Below are positions 1-8,764 of a stretch of 64,000 nucleotides of DNA, one piece after another. Numbering within the stretch: position 1 is the stretch's first letter; each line of letters begins with the position of its first letter. A program made the translations under genes and the position numbers. The DNA is from Saccharothrix tamanrassetensis (lineage in GTDB: Bacteria; Actinomycetota; Actinomycetes; Mycobacteriales; Pseudonocardiaceae), in the NCBI RefSeq assembly GCF_014203665.1, contig NZ_JACHJN010000007.1, positions 374,059 through 438,058 of the forward strand, in the 5' to 3' direction. The notes beneath the pieces are model-generated. The model saw only the letters and a program-made list of their open reading frames with translations, was not told the DNA's origin and did not search any database.

Positions 1-2671
1 CGTCGGGGCTGAACGCGACGGACAGCACGTAGCCGGTGGGACCGTTGAACGCGGTCAGCTCGCGGGCGTGGGCCACGTCCCACAGCCGGGTCGTGCGGTC
101 GTAGCTGCCGGTGGCCAGCACGCTCCCGTCCGGGCTGAACGCGGCGGCGCGGACGACGTCGGCGTGGCCGGCCAGCACGCGCGGCGGGGCGAGCGGGTCC
201 GCCGTGTCCCACAACCGCACGGTGTGGTCCTGGCTCGTGGTGGCCAGCAGGCGTGCGTCGGGGCTGAACGCCACCCAGGTCACGGGTGCGGTGTGTCCGG
301 TGAGGACGCGCGGCTCACCCAGTCGCGGCAACGTGGTCACGTCCCACAGCAACGTGGTGCCGTCCCAGTTCGCACCGGCCAGGGCCCGCCCGTCGGGGCT
401 GAACGCCAACGACACGCTGGAGAGGGCGACGCGCGCGGCGGCGATCTCGGCCGGACGCCGTGGATCGGTCGTGTCCCACAACCGCACCCTCGAATCGCCC
501 GCCACCGCCAGCGTGCGTCCGTCGGGGCTGAACGCCACGGCGTTCACGTCACCGGTGAACCCGGACAGCGTCACCATCACCTGCGGGGCAGCGGGATCAC
601 TGATGTCCCACAACCGCACGGTGTCGTCCCAACTGCCGGTGGCGAGGACGCGACCGTCCGGGCTGAACGCCGTGCCGTGCACGCTGTCGCTGTGCCCGGT
701 CAGCGTCGCGATCACCTCGGGGTGGTGCGGATCGTCCGCGCTCCACAGCCGGACGGTGTGGTCCTGGCTCGCGGTGGCGAGCAGCTTCCCGTCAGCGCTG
801 AAGGTGGACATGTTCACTTCGTTGTCGTGTCCGGTCAGCTGCGTGGCGTACGGCGTGGCGAACGTGCTGAGCAGGGCGCTGCGGGTGTCGACGGTCGGTG
901 CGAGGCGGTAGGCGGCGAGGCCGAGTTGCGCCGCCGTGGCCGGGTCCGCGGCGCGCAACAGGCCTGCTTGACCCGCGACCCGCTGAGCGACGGCGAGGTC
1001 GCGCTGCCGGTCGGCCGCCGTTCGGGCGCGCAGCGCGTACGTGGTGGCGGTCGCGGCGAGCACCAGGAAGACGGTGAGCAGCGCCACCAGCCGGCGTAAT
1101 CGGCGGGTGCGGAGGCGTGCGGCCGTCTGCTCCCGGACCTGCGCGGACAGGCTCGCTGCCAGGAACTCCCGCTCTCGCCTGCTGAGCACCGAATCGTCCT
1201 TCGTGGACAGGTCCTGGGCGAGGGCGAGGCGGGTTCCCCGGTACAGCGCTCCCGGGTCGCGGTCGACCGACTCCCACGCGTCGGTGGCTTCGGTGAGCTG
1301 CCGGTGGGTCCGCAACGCCTCGCGGTCCTCGGCGAGCCACTCCCGCAGGCGCGGCCACGACCGGATGAGTGCTTCGTGGGTGATCTCGACGGTGTCCCGG
1401 TCCAGCGTCAGCAGCCGTGCGCGGGCCAGGCGGTCGAGCACGACCATCGTGCCGGGGTCGTCCACGTCCAGCTCGCCGCGGCTGATGTGGCGCTTGGTGT
1501 CCTCGGTGCCCTCGCCCGGCACCGTCAGCCGGAGGAAGAGGTTGCGGGCGAGGAGCCGCTGGTGCGGGTCGAACTCGGCGTAGACCGACTCGGCGGTCTG
1601 GGCGAGAGCGCCGTCGATACCCCCTGCCGCGTGGAATCCGTTCAACGTCAAGGTGTTGCCGCGTCTTCGCCGCCACGTTTCGAGCAGCGCGTGCGACAGC
1701 AGCGGCAGCACACCCACCTGCCCGTGCGCATCGACCACGAGCTTCGCCAGCAGCGCGCTCTCGACAGTGCAGCCCGCGGCGACGGCGGGTCGGACGATCG
1801 CCGACCGCAACTCGTCGGTCGTCATCGGGCACACCGGGATCTGCGCGTCCCGGAAGAGGTCGACCAGGCGCGGGTAGTTGGTGCAGTGCGCGTAGAAGTC
1901 GGCCCGCACACCCAACACGACCCGGCACCGGCCGTGCTCCTCGACGGCCGCGGCGACTAGCAGGTCCACGAACCGCGCGCGCTCGGCCGGGTCGCGGCAG
2001 AGGGTGAACACCTCCTCGAACTGGTCCACCACGATGACGACCTCGGCGTCGTCCGGCCCGCCCGCCAGCCTCTGCCGCACCAGCAGGCGCAGGTCCCGCG
2101 CGTCCGGCACCCCCGACGAGCAGCCGGTGACGAACCCCAGCTCCTCGACCGGATGCGCACCAGGGGTGAACAGCACCACGTGCCACCCGGCGGGCAGGCG
2201 AGGGATCAGGCCGGCCCGCAGCACCGAGGACTTGCCGGCACCGGACGCGCCGAACAGCGCGACGAGCCGCCGCGTCGACAGGCGTGCCAGCAGGTCCTCG
2301 ACGAGCCGTTCCCGGCCGAAGAACCGATCGGTGTCCTCCGGCTGGAACGACGCCAGCCCGGCGTAGGGCGGTTCTTGCCCGTCCGAGGCGTGGTGGGCGT
2401 CTTCCGCGAGCTCCGCGGCCACCTCGTGCCAGCGCCGTTCCCACTCCCCGACGTCACCGCCGCACCCGCGCACGTACGCCAGCGTCACCGCCAGCGTCGG
2501 CAGCTTCCGCCCGGCCGCGGCCTGCGACAGCGTCGCCGTCGAGTAGTGCACCTGCTGCGCGAGCGCGCGGTAGGGGGGACTGCCCGCCGCGGCCCGCAAA
2601 CGTCGCAGGTCGGCCGCGAACCGCAGCAGCACGTTGTCCCCGTTGTCCAGCGGACGTTCCGCACGCGGCAA
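1..2671 (-). CDS. nSTAND NTPase with N-terminal HTH and C-terminal WD40 repeats (partial, runs off left edge)
   Basis: Continuous minus-strand frame of about 890 codons with no stop before base 1. An N-terminal Cro/C1-like helix-turn-helix (about residues 10-65) is followed by a STAND-type P-loop NTPase with Walker A GASGAGKSS near residue 144 and a Walker B-like IVVDQFEEVF near residue 215. A single membrane segment lies near residue 527 and WD40 repeats start near residue 615. At least six repeats are visible, each with GH, FSPDG and a D-x-T-x-(R/L)LWD ending. The family acts as a signal-responsive oligomeric switch; the ligand is unknown. The chosen start is TTG at 2671, because an in-frame TGA lies just upstream and an AGGGGG ribosome site sits 9 nt before it. 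The gene is divergent from the secreted protein at 2869. Confidence 0.88.
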   Translation of the reverse strand, partial: MPRAERPLDNGDNVLLRFAADLRRLRAAAGSPPYRALAQQVHYSTATLSQAAAGRKLPTLAVTLAYVRGCGGDVGEWERRWHEVAAELAEDAHHASDGQEPPYAGLASFQPEDTDRFFGRERLVEDLLARLSTRRLVALFGASGAGKSSVLRAGLIPRLPAGWHVVLFTPGAHPVEELGFVTGCSSGVPDARDLRLLVRQRLAGGPDDAEVVIVVDQFEEVFTLCRDPAERARFVDLLVAAAVEEHGRCRVVLGVRADFYAHCTNYPRLVDLFRDAQIPVCPMTTDELRSAIVRPAVAAGCTVESALLAKLVVDAHGQVGVLPLLSHALLETWRRRRGNTLTLNGFHAAGGIDGALAQTAESVYAEFDPHQRLLARNLFLRLTVPGEGTEDTKRHISRGELDVDDPGTMVVLDRLARARLLTLDRDTVEITHEALIRSWPRLREWLAEDREALRTHRQLTEATDAWESVDRDPGALYRGTRLALAQDLSTKDDSVLSRREREFLAASLSAQVREQTAARLRTRRLRRLVALLTVFLVLAATATTYALRARTAADRQRDLAVAQRVAGQAGLLRAADPATAAQLGLAAYRLAPTVDTRSALLSTFATPYATQLTGHDNEVNMSTFSADGKLLATASQDHTVRLWSADDPHHPEVIATLTGHSDSVHGTAFSPDGRVLATGSWDDTVRLWDISDPAAPQVMVTLSGFTGDVNAVAFSPDGRTLAVAGDSRVRLWDTTDPRRPAEIAAARVALSSVSLAFSPDGRALAGANWDGTTLLWDVTTLPRLGEPRVLTGHTAPVTWVAFSPDARLLATTSQDHTVRLWDTADPLAPPRVLAGHADVVRAAAFSPDGSVLATGSYDRTTRLWDVAHARELTAFNGPTGYVLSVAFSPD

Positions 2672-2746
2672 CCGCGTTCACCCCCTGTACTTCCCCAGGC
2701 CATTCTTACCCCGGATGCCGGGCCACGCATCGTCCATGCGGGCCGC

Positions 2747-2773
2747 GTTGTTCACGCCTTGGTTGTTCAGGCC
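2747..2773. repeat. 12-bp direct repeat in divergent promoter region
   Basis: GTTGTTCACGCC (2747-2758) and GTTGTTCAGGCC (2762-2773) differ at one base and start 15 bp apart. They lie in the 190-bp region between the divergent nSTAND-WD40 gene and the secreted protein. They could bind a regulator, but no protein can be named. Confidence 0.35.
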
Positions 2774-2868
2774 TCGCCGCCGACACGAAACATCGAGGCC
2801 GCACTACAACGTGCAGGGATCCGGCGGCTTGTCCGTGGGGGTGCCGCCGGCGACCCGGGGAGATGATG

Positions 2869-4545
2869 ATGTCAATGCCGAGGAAGACGCTGCGGCGAGC
2901 GGTCGTCGCGGCGCTCGCCGCAGTCGTGGCGCTGGTCCCCGCACCGGCGCTCGCCGAGATCCCACCCGACCACGCGGAGGACCACAACACCGCGTTCACC
3001 AACAGCGACGGCGACCTGTGGGCCTCCTGCGAGTCCGACGACGGGGCGCTCTACGCGGCCAACGGCGACGGCACCGGGTTCGACCTGGGGCACTCGTTCG
3101 ACCCGAAGACCGAGGACATCGTCGTCAACCGCATCGTCGGCACGCCCTACCTGACGCCGTCCCGGACGGGGCTCACCGGCCGCGTCGTCACGCGGGGCGG
3201 CAACCAGGCCGGCACGCCGGGGACGTCGGTCGGCCGGGTCTGGTCCGACATCAGGCACTACAACCGCAAGCCGACCGGGATGCTGTGCGTCGACCGCACG
3301 CTCTACCTGGCCGTGCAGGACCTGCGGAGGGACTTCTCGGCGGCACCGGCGGCCACCATCCTCCGGTCCACCGACCACGGGCGGACCTGGCACTGGGACG
3401 ACAGCGAGCCCATGTTCGGCGTCCGGGACCTCTCCGACCCGCCGAGCAACCCCAAAGCCGCGTTCACCACCATCTTCTTCCTCGACTACGGCCGGGACAG
3501 CGTCAACGCACCGGACCCCGGCGTCGTGTACGCCTACGGCCTGGACGACAACTGGGCCGGGCGCAGCCAACTGCACCTCGCCCGGATTCCCAAGAACAGC
3601 ATCCAGGACAGGTCGACCTGGCAGTGGTCCAACGGCCCGGGGACGTGGACCGCTCCCGGTGACCTGCAAGGCCGCGTACCGGTCATCAACGACGACTCGC
3701 TGCCGCCAGGGCACATCAGCCAGGGCAGCGTCGTGTACGACAAGCCGCTCAACCGCTACCTCTACTCGTCGTGGAACGAGGAGTTCTGGGTGTTCTACGA
3801 AGCACCGACCCCATGGGGCCCCTGGACGCGGCTGATGACCAAGAACTTCCTCACCAAGTGCTTCGACCGCGGTCGCGCCCGCTGGAACGCCGGCTACCAC
3901 GGCGGCTACGCGACCACGATCCCGTCGAAGTACATCAGCTCCGACGGCCGGACGATGTGGGTGCAGTCCAACGTCTTCTTCACCGACGACCAGTGCCCGA
4001 GCCCGGAGCCCAAGAACCTCGGCAGCTACTCGTTCGCGCTGCGCAAGCTGTGGCTCACCACGCCCGACAACCTCGTCCGCGATCCCGGGTTCGAGGGCCA
4101 GCGGCAGTTCAACTTCTTCGGTCTCCCGGCCCCGCTCGGTCCGGTCGAGGCCCCGTGGACGACGGAAGGCCCTGACGTCAAGGGCATCGACGTCGGCACC
4201 GCCCTCCCCCGGCAGGGCACCAAGAACGCCTGGATCCACCCCGCGAACCAGCAGACGCGGGCGTGGAACGCGATCACCCAGGACGTCCCGGTGCGGCAGC
4301 ACACCAGGTACGTGCTGACCGGCTACGTGCAGACGTCGGCGAACCTCACCGAGGGCTACTTCGGGGTCCGCGCCGGGCAGAACGTGATCAGCGAGACCAA
4401 GTTCGGCCCGCTCGGCCCGTACACCAGGCTCAGCGTCACCTTCGACTCCGGCGCCAACGACAAGGTCAAGCTGTTCACCGGCTACTGGGCACCCGGTCAG
4501 GACTCCTGGCTGCGCCTGGACGACACGGCCATCGCCCCCGCCTGA
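2869..4545 (+). CDS. secreted sialidase/DUF4185-like protein with C-terminal carbohydrate-binding-type domain
   Basis: About 558 residues. A Sec signal peptide (RKTLRR, hydrophobic stretch, cleavage after APALA) sends it outside the cell. The central 400 residues look like a beta-propeller of the sialidase/DUF4185 type (RSTDHGRTWHWDD resembles an Asp box). The last ~150 residues, beginning NLVRDPGFEG, resemble a CenC/CBM4_9-like jelly roll with a YVLTGYVQ core strand. A role in binding or trimming extracellular glycans is inferred; no catalytic residues can be assigned with confidence. ATG occurs at 2863, 2866, 2869 and 2875. The 2869 start has the best spacing (6 nt) from GGGGAG. A strong terminator follows. 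Confidence 0.8.
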   Translation: MSMPRKTLRRAVVAALAAVVALVPAPALAEIPPDHAEDHNTAFTNSDGDLWASCESDDGALYAANGDGTGFDLGHSFDPKTEDIVVNRIVGTPYLTPSRTGLTGRVVTRGGNQAGTPGTSVGRVWSDIRHYNRKPTGMLCVDRTLYLAVQDLRRDFSAAPAATILRSTDHGRTWHWDDSEPMFGVRDLSDPPSNPKAAFTTIFFLDYGRDSVNAPDPGVVYAYGLDDNWAGRSQLHLARIPKNSIQDRSTWQWSNGPGTWTAPGDLQGRVPVINDDSLPPGHISQGSVVYDKPLNRYLYSSWNEEFWVFYEAPTPWGPWTRLMTKNFLTKCFDRGRARWNAGYHGGYATTIPSKYISSDGRTMWVQSNVFFTDDQCPSPEPKNLGSYSFALRKLWLTTPDNLVRDPGFEGQRQFNFFGLPAPLGPVEAPWTTEGPDVKGIDVGTALPRQGTKNAWIHPANQQTRAWNAITQDVPVRQHTRYVLTGYVQTSANLTEGYFGVRAGQNVISETKFGPLGPYTRLSVTFDSGANDKVKLFTGYWAPGQDSWLRLDDTAIAPA

Positions 4546-4548
4546 CCG

Positions 4549-4588
4549 GCGGTCCCGCCTGACGCGCCGACGCGTCAGGCGGGACCGC
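4549..4588 (+). terminator. 18-bp perfect stem-loop terminator
   Basis: Perfect 18-bp inverted repeat with a CCGA loop (4567-4570), starting 4 nt after the stop of the secreted protein. No T-run follows, as is usual in actinomycetes. It may also act on the opposite strand for the MBL gene. Confidence 0.85.
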
Positions 4589-4650
4589 GTCGCCTGTGTA
4601 CTGGTTCTGCGACACCCGCATCCCGTCGAGCACGGCGTGGTCCCGACGCG

Positions 4651-5544
4651 TCACGCGTACTCCGCGCAGAAGCAGCCGACGCCCTTCTCGATCCACTCCC
4701 GGCCGACCCACTCCGGGTGCCGCTCGACCATCAGCGCCGTGACCTCCGCGGCGATCGCCTCCTGCGGCATCGCCGAGTCCCGCCGCAACCAGGTTTCATC
4801 GCGCAGCAGCTCGAGATGGTCGCGGACATCGGCCAGCAACCGCGGGCCGGAGATGTCGCCGTGGCCGGGCACCACCACGTCCGGGCAGGTCACGACCAGC
4901 CGGTGCATCACGTCGATCCAGCGCAGCCCCGAGACGTCGGTGTCGTGCGGCGGGAACCACGGGAAGATCGGGAACTGCCCGGCGTCGACCAGGTCACCGG
5001 TGAACAGCACCCCCGCGTCGGGGACGGTCAGCACCTGGTCGCCCCTGCTGTGGGCACGTCCCGTGGCACGCAGCCGCACGACCCGGCCTCCCAGGTCGAG
5101 TTCGTGCGCGGTGCCGTAGACCTCGTCCGGCGCAACCAGCTCGACGTCTTCCAACTGCCGCGCGATCGGCGCGCCGAGGCCGCGGAACAGGTCGAGGTAG
5201 CCCGACCCCTTCCCGGCCAGTTCCGCTGCCTGCGCGCCGTTGACGAGGTACGTCGCCTCGCCCGCGAAGGCCTGCGCGCCGAACGCGTGCTCAGGGTGGA
5301 AGTGCGTCGTGGTCAGGTAGAGCCTGCGGCCCTGGGCGTACTCGGTCGCGAAGGCGAGCACCTTCTCGCCGTTGCGCGGACCCAGGCCGGTGTCGACGAC
5401 CAGCACGGAGTGGGTGCCGCCGATGACGCCGATGTTGGGCACGAGTTGCACCCCGCGGTTCGGGATCACCACCAGGTCCCGGGCGAGTTCCCGGACCTGG
5501 GTGATCTCGACGACCGGCTCGCGGGTGGGGAGTTCGGAGGACAT
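4651..5544 (-). CDS. MBL-fold metallo-hydrolase
   Basis: About 297 residues, starting MSSELPTREP. The zinc-binding signature reads T-H-F-H-P-E-H (near residue 105), so Glu replaces the usual Asp of HxHxDH. Later ligands are GRAHSRGDQVL (H), FTGDLVD (D) and VPGHGD (H). The family hydrolyses diverse esters, lactones and amides; the substrate here is unknown. It is divergent from the LysR gene at 5624 across 79 bp containing a perfect LysR-type operator. Control by that regulator is therefore likely (inference). Confidence 0.88.
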   Translation of the reverse strand: MSSELPTREPVVEITQVRELARDLVVIPNRGVQLVPNIGVIGGTHSVLVVDTGLGPRNGEKVLAFATEYAQGRRLYLTTTHFHPEHAFGAQAFAGEATYLVNGAQAAELAGKGSGYLDLFRGLGAPIARQLEDVELVAPDEVYGTAHELDLGGRVVRLRATGRAHSRGDQVLTVPDAGVLFTGDLVDAGQFPIFPWFPPHDTDVSGLRWIDVMHRLVVTCPDVVVPGHGDISGPRLLADVRDHLELLRDETWLRRDSAMPQEAIAAEVTALMVERHPEWVGREWIEKGVGCFCAEYA

Positions 5545-5598
5545 GCTCCGACCCTGCGGCCGGCGCCTGCCCGCCGTCCAACACCGGTTCCGCAAGCC

Positions 5599-5617
5599 CG
5601 ATACCGCGTTGGTATCG
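5599..5617. promoter_or_regulatory. LysR-type operator (T-N11-A box)
   Basis: CGATACC-GCGTT-GGTATCG is a perfect 7-bp inverted repeat with a 5-bp spacer and contains the LysR T-N11-A core. It lies between the MBL gene and the LysR gene. It overlaps a possible -10 element (TATCGT, 5613-5618) of the LysR gene, which suggests autorepression and control of the divergent MBL gene. Confidence 0.75.
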
Positions 5618-5623
5618 TTGCTG

Positions 5624-6511
5624 ATGGAGTTCCGCCTGCTGCGCTACTTCGTGGCCGTCGTCGAGGAACGGCACTTCGGGCGGGCCGCCGCCCGGCTGCA
5701 CATGACGCAGCCGCCGCTGAGCCGGGCCGTCAAGCAGCTGGAGACCGACCTGGGCGTCGTGCTGCTGCACCGTTCGGCCACCGGAGTCGGACCCACCCCC
5801 GCCGGGAACGCGCTGTACGCGGAAGCACGCACGTTGCTGGAACAGGCCGAGCGGGCACGGGCGCGGGTGACGGCAGCCGGCGGCGCCGTCACGCTCACCA
5901 TCGGCACGCTCGCCGACAGCGGCGGAGAAACCGGCACGCGCCTGGCCGCCACCTTCCGCCGCCGCCATCCCGAGGTCTCGATCCGGTTCCGCGAGGCGGA
6001 CTTCACCGACCCCACCACGGGGCTGCGCAACGGCCTGGTCGACGTGGCGCTCACCCGGTCACCCTTCGACGACACCGGCATCAGCACGCGCGAGCTGCGT
6101 TCCGACCCGGTCGGGGTCGTCCTGCGCGGGGACGACCGGCTGGCCGGCCGCGACACCCTGTGCCTGGCCGACCTCGCCGACCGTCCGTGGTTCCAGTTGC
6201 CGGAAGGCACAGACCCGGTCTGGCGCACCTACTGGAACGGGGCGACGCCCGTCGGCGAGCGACCTGCCGGCCCCGTGGTGCGCACGGTCCACGAATGCAT
6301 GCAGGCGGTGCTGTGGAACGGAACGGTCGGCATCGCGCCACTCGTCCACGTCCTGCCCGACGGACTGACCTGGGTGCCGCTGACCGACATGCCGCCGAGC
6401 CCCCTCGTCGTCGCCTGGGCGACCGAACACGGCAGCCCGCTGATCCGCTCGTTCGCCCACATCGCCATCGATGCGTACTACCGATCGGCGCACGAATCCC
6501 TGGAACGCTGA
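5624..6511 (+). CDS. LysR-family transcriptional regulator
   Basis: About 295 residues. The classical N-terminal winged HTH (MEFRLLRYFVAVVEERHFGR, then ARLHMTQPPLSRAVKQLE) is followed by a periplasmic-binding-type effector domain from about residue 90. The length is normal for the family. It probably controls the divergent MBL hydrolase through the box at 5599-5617. The effector is unknown. Confidence 0.93.
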   Translation: MEFRLLRYFVAVVEERHFGRAAARLHMTQPPLSRAVKQLETDLGVVLLHRSATGVGPTPAGNALYAEARTLLEQAERARARVTAAGGAVTLTIGTLADSGGETGTRLAATFRRRHPEVSIRFREADFTDPTTGLRNGLVDVALTRSPFDDTGISTRELRSDPVGVVLRGDDRLAGRDTLCLADLADRPWFQLPEGTDPVWRTYWNGATPVGERPAGPVVRTVHECMQAVLWNGTVGIAPLVHVLPDGLTWVPLTDMPPSPLVVAWATEHGSPLIRSFAHIAIDAYYRSAHESLER

Positions 6512-6578
6512 CTGACCGCCGACCAACAGATCACCACCGAGGGCCGGGGCGTTCGAGGAATCGGGACGTGGACGGCTT

Positions 6579-7358
6579 TCACCGCTGCCGGACGCGCAGC
6601 ACGCCGGTCAGCATCGGGAGGGCGAATTCGCCGCTGGTGGTCTCCGGTCTGCTCGCGAGGTAGGCGCGGATCCGGCCGAGCGTGGCTTCCCGTTGCTGTT
6701 CCGGCATGACCAGCATCCCGGCGCGGGTCGCGAGTGTCGCGACGAGGGAGTCGGCGGTGCGGCGCTGACCGTGCGGGAACTCGGCCTGCTCCGGCGAGCC
6801 GAACCGTGCGGCCACGTCGGTCTCCGGAAGGTGCAAGCCCGCCGTCGCGGCGCGCCACCTGCTGAACGTGTCACGCGGGCCGATGGCCGCGCTCCCGCTG
6901 ACCCGTTCGAGCCCGGCGACCCAGTCGACCCGGTCGTCCATGACGTTCCACAGGCCGGCCAGGATGCCGCCGGGTGCGAGGACCCTGGCGATCCCGGGCC
7001 CCGCGACGGCCATGTCGAACCAGTGCAGGGCGTTGCCGGCCAGCACGGCGTCGACGGAACCGTCCGGCAGCGGTATCGCCTCGGCACTGCCCGGCAGGGC
7101 ACGGACCGTCGGCAGCGCGCGGCGCAGCTCGGTCAGCATCGCCGGGTCGGGCTCGATCGCGATGACGTCGGCGCCCAGCGCGACCAGCACGCCGGTCAGC
7201 TTGCCGGTGCCGGCCCCGAGGTCGAGCACTCGCGGGCCGGGCGCGGAGTTCAGCGCCCAGCGCACCGCAGCCGGCGCGTAGTCCGGGCGGTGCTCGGCGT
7301 AGGCGCCCGCCGCTGCGCCGAACGACGAGGCATGAAGGAACCGGACGTCTTGTTCCAT
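6579..7358 (-). CDS. class I SAM-dependent methyltransferase
   Basis: About 259 residues. Motif I VLDLGAGTGKLT (near residue 45), an acidic residue after beta-2 (AIEPD), and post-motif SVDAVLAGNALHWFD followed by LAPGGILAGLWN place it in the methyltransferase-11/25 fold. The substrate is not predictable. It is convergent with the LysR gene (67-bp gap) and lies downstream of the phosphoesterase, separated from it by a terminator. Confidence 0.88.
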   Translation of the reverse strand: MEQDVRFLHASSFGAAAGAYAEHRPDYAPAAVRWALNSAPGPRVLDLGAGTGKLTGVLVALGADVIAIEPDPAMLTELRRALPTVRALPGSAEAIPLPDGSVDAVLAGNALHWFDMAVAGPGIARVLAPGGILAGLWNVMDDRVDWVAGLERVSGSAAIGPRDTFSRWRAATAGLHLPETDVAARFGSPEQAEFPHGQRRTADSLVATLATRAGMLVMPEQQREATLGRIRAYLASRPETTSGEFALPMLTGVLRVRQR

Positions 7359-7457
7359 GCGGTCACCGTATCCGTGCCGCCGGTACCTCTACCGGCCGTT
7401 CATACCTGGTGGTTCTCGGCCGTGGCCCGCAGTTGGGGTCGTGTCGACCGACACCCC

Positions 7458-7484
7458 GCACCACCCCGTGGCACGGGGTGGTGC
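7458..7484 (-). terminator. stem-loop terminator after phosphoesterase gene
   Basis: Arms of 13 bp (7458-7470 and 7472-7484), realistically a 10-bp GC stem with a 7-nt loop, lie 44 bp beyond the stop of the minus-strand phosphoesterase gene. Confidence 0.7.
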
Positions 7485-7527
7485 GGACGATGCCGGGCCG
7501 CCGGGCCGGAACCCCTCGCGGTCGTGA

Positions 7528-8541
7528 TCAGAGGCTGTCCCGCAGCGGCACGGTGATCTGCTTCAGCCACGTGCCGGTGGTGAAGTCGCGTGCTTTGATC
7601 ACCACGGCGTGGTGGTACACCTCGACCTGGAGGCCCTGGTTGAAGCTGCCGCCCAGGGAGGTCTCGCCGCCCTTGCCGTCGTCCACCCAGCCGGTCTGCA
7701 CGGCGCCGGTGTTGACCACGGTGAAGCCTTCGAGGTTGCCGCTGCCCGGAACGACCCGGCGGGTCACCCAGTCGGACAGGTTGAGGTCCCAGTGGGTGTG
7801 CCCGGAGAACAGGAACACGTCCCGGTACCTGCCGAGCACCGCGAGCAGCCGGTCGGCCTGGAGGTAGTCGCCGAGGTAGAGCTTGTTGCGGGTGCCGGAC
7901 ACGGTGTTCGGCAGCGGGTGGTGGGTCAGCACCATCACCGGCTTGCGCCACCGGTCCCAGTGCGCCAGTCGCCGCTCCAGCCAGGTGAACTGCTGGTCGC
8001 TGAGCCACACCTCGTCCCACAGCTTCGGGTCGTGGTACCTGGCGTAGCGCTCGGTGCCCAGGCACAGCACCGGCACCCCGCCGAAGGAGGTCTCCGAGTA
8101 GACCGCGTTGCGCCCGGCGAAGTTGTAAAAGCTGCGGAACAGCGATTCCTCGGTGGTGCCGTTGGGCCAGGTCTCCTGCGCGAGGGTGTCCGGGTTCCGC
8201 CACTTCGGCACGTAGAACTCGTGGTTGCCGATGGCCCAGGCCACGTTCCTCGGGTGCGGGTGCTTGTCCAGCACCGACCGCACCTGGGCGTACTCGAAGT
8301 CGTAGCCGCGCGGGGTGATGTCCCCCGCCACGCCGAGACCGGCGCTGCGCGGGTTGGTGGTGTTCATGTCGTCCAGGGCCTTGCCGAAGTCGGCCAGGTC
8401 GCCCTGGATGTCGCTGATGACGTTGAACCGCACGGCCAGGCCGAGCGGATCCCGGCCGGGGGCTGCCTCGGCCCGGGTGCCCAGCGCGGTGGTGGCGGCC
8501 AGCGCGCCTCCCGTGGCCAGCATGAACGACCTGCGATCCAT
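7528..8541 (-). CDS. Tat-exported metallophosphoesterase (calcineurin-like)
   Basis: About 337 residues. The N terminus has a twin-arginine signal (MDRRSFMLATGGALAATTAL, then a cleavage region near AEAAPG). Metal-binding motifs are SDIQGD (near residue 44, with Gln where His is commoner), GLGVAGDITPRG, GNHE, THHPLP and GHTHWD. It would act extracellularly as a phosphodiesterase or phosphomonoesterase; the substrate is unknown. It is divergent from the glycosyltransferase at 8765. Confidence 0.88.
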   Translation of the reverse strand: MDRRSFMLATGGALAATTALGTRAEAAPGRDPLGLAVRFNVISDIQGDLADFGKALDDMNTTNPRSAGLGVAGDITPRGYDFEYAQVRSVLDKHPHPRNVAWAIGNHEFYVPKWRNPDTLAQETWPNGTTEESLFRSFYNFAGRNAVYSETSFGGVPVLCLGTERYARYHDPKLWDEVWLSDQQFTWLERRLAHWDRWRKPVMVLTHHPLPNTVSGTRNKLYLGDYLQADRLLAVLGRYRDVFLFSGHTHWDLNLSDWVTRRVVPGSGNLEGFTVVNTGAVQTGWVDDGKGGETSLGGSFNQGLQVEVYHHAVVIKARDFTTGTWLKQITVPLRDSL

Positions 8542-8637
8542 CCGACACCTACATTCAGCGACACCAGTACGAACGGGCCGAAGGTAGGACGTCCGGGGTG
8601 GTCATCGGTGACTTCGCGCCGGCCTGGGCGTGTACGC

Positions 8638-8734
8638 GAAGGTAACTTCAGGTTCTAGCTCTGACCAGGTGCTTCGCGACCCACTCCGAAGCTACTTCGG
8701 CCCCGCCCGCAGGAACCGAGCTGAAGTCACCTTC
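8638..8734. promoter_or_regulatory. three GAAG-N3/4-CTTC inverted repeats
   Basis: GAAGGTAACTTC (8638-8649), GAAGCTACTTC (8688-8698, within CCGAAG-CTA-CTTCGG) and GAAGTCACCTTC (8723-8734) are three copies of one small palindrome in the 223-bp divergent region. The outer two can also pair with each other over 14 bp with one mismatch. They probably form a multi-site operator for the glycosyltransferase, the phosphoesterase or both. Confidence 0.5.
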
Positions 8735-8764
8735 TGTGAAAAGGGATTCACTACCTTTTCCCCG

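Noticed and set aside
792..2444. Minus frame of 550 codons inside the nSTAND-WD40 gene
   Set aside because: Arg/Pro-rich; another minus frame carries Walker motifs, HTH and WD40 repeats without interruption.
2872..4302. Minus frame of 476 codons opposite the secreted sialidase-like gene
   Set aside because: No domain pattern; the plus frame has a signal peptide and recognisable folds.
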